The notes under the pieces are model-generated. The model was not told the DNA's origin, ran no database searches, and saw nothing but the letters and a program-made list of their open reading frames with translations. The translations under genes and the position numbers were made by a program. Shown here piece by piece: positions 19,834 to 19,911 of a DNA stretch of 19,911 nucleotides. Within the stretch, counting starts at the first letter, position 1. Every line of letters begins with the position of its first letter. The stretch comes from Actinomycetes bacterium (GTDB lineage Bacteria; Actinomycetota; Actinomycetes; Propionibacteriales; Propionibacteriaceae), in contig JAEZVO010000026.1 of assembly GCA_023443125.1 (NCBI GenBank), forward strand, positions 1 to 19,911. The letters are read 5' to 3'.

Positions 19834-19911
19834 ACGTCCCAGCTTTGAGATGGTGTGAGGGTTGTTGCGGATATCCGCAACAACCCTCACACCATCTCAA
19901 AGCTGGGACGT
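19834..19911. repeat. Perfect 78-bp palindrome at the window end
   Basis: Positions 19834-19872 and 19873-19911 are exact reverse complements, 39 bp each, with no spacer; the centre is GGAT|ATCC. It starts three bases after the lpdA stop and finishes on the last base of the window. One arm could be half of the real lpdA terminator region. The coincidence with the sequence end makes an assembly or fold-back artefact likely. If real, the transcript would form a very stable hairpin. Confidence 0.9.

Noticed and set aside
18436..19890. A 484-codon open frame on the minus strand across lpdA
   Set aside because: It is antisense to an unmistakable dihydrolipoyl dehydrogenase and its start lies inside the terminal palindrome; its composition is that of a shadow frame.

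Overview
The window is high-GC DNA from an actinobacterium, most likely a member of the Propionibacteriales/Propionibacteriaceae. The evidence is an RbpA gene (an actinobacterial RNA polymerase-binding protein), an adjacent lnt-ppm pair for lipoprotein acylation and polyprenol-phosphate mannose synthesis, an XRE-MurA fusion, and several start codons sitting 6-9 nt behind a TANNNT-like -10 box (leaderless transcription). Both ends look like assembly breaks: the left end lies in tandem repeats resembling the edge of an insertion sequence, and the right end is exactly one arm of a perfect 78-bp palindrome. The window is therefore probably a complete contig of a draft assembly.

Layout. Positions 1-1400 are accessory-like. 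They hold 23-bp tandem repeats, five copies of a REP-like palindromic repeat in both orientations, a GNAT acetyltransferase bracketed by a perfect 33-bp direct repeat, and a small membrane protein. Next come yqeY (minus), a brnQ branched-chain amino acid carrier interrupted by one in-frame TAG, and a CtaA/COX15-like membrane protein (minus) that has lost most of the usual heme-binding histidines. Positions 4298-8025 are a two-gene SbcD/SbcC-like operon of an unusual subtype. It is followed by a secreted endonuclease/exonuclease/phosphatase-fold protein ending in a bare LPQTG, and by a YbjN-domain protein.

Positions 10122-11848 are a translationally coupled metX-metW pair for methionine biosynthesis that resembles the proteobacterial arrangement. 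A 5'-3' exonuclease (minus) overlaps metW at the 3' ends and diverges from the lnt-ppm-fxsA operon across a 36-bp promoter region. Then follow rbpA, a glycerophosphodiester phosphodiesterase and the XRE-MurA fusion (all minus). Last is lpdA (plus), which ends three bases before the terminal palindrome.

No tRNA, rRNA, CRISPR array, intact transposase or phage gene was seen. The strongest leads are: (i) the XRE-MurA fusion with a perfect TTATCTCA-N4-TGAGATAA inverted repeat over its own predicted -10; (ii) the SbcCD-like pair, with altered metal ligands and a non-zinc-hook coiled-coil apex; (iii) the degenerate CtaA homologue; (iv) the 33-bp repeat flanking the GNAT gene; and (v) the 78-bp palindrome, which may be an assembly product.
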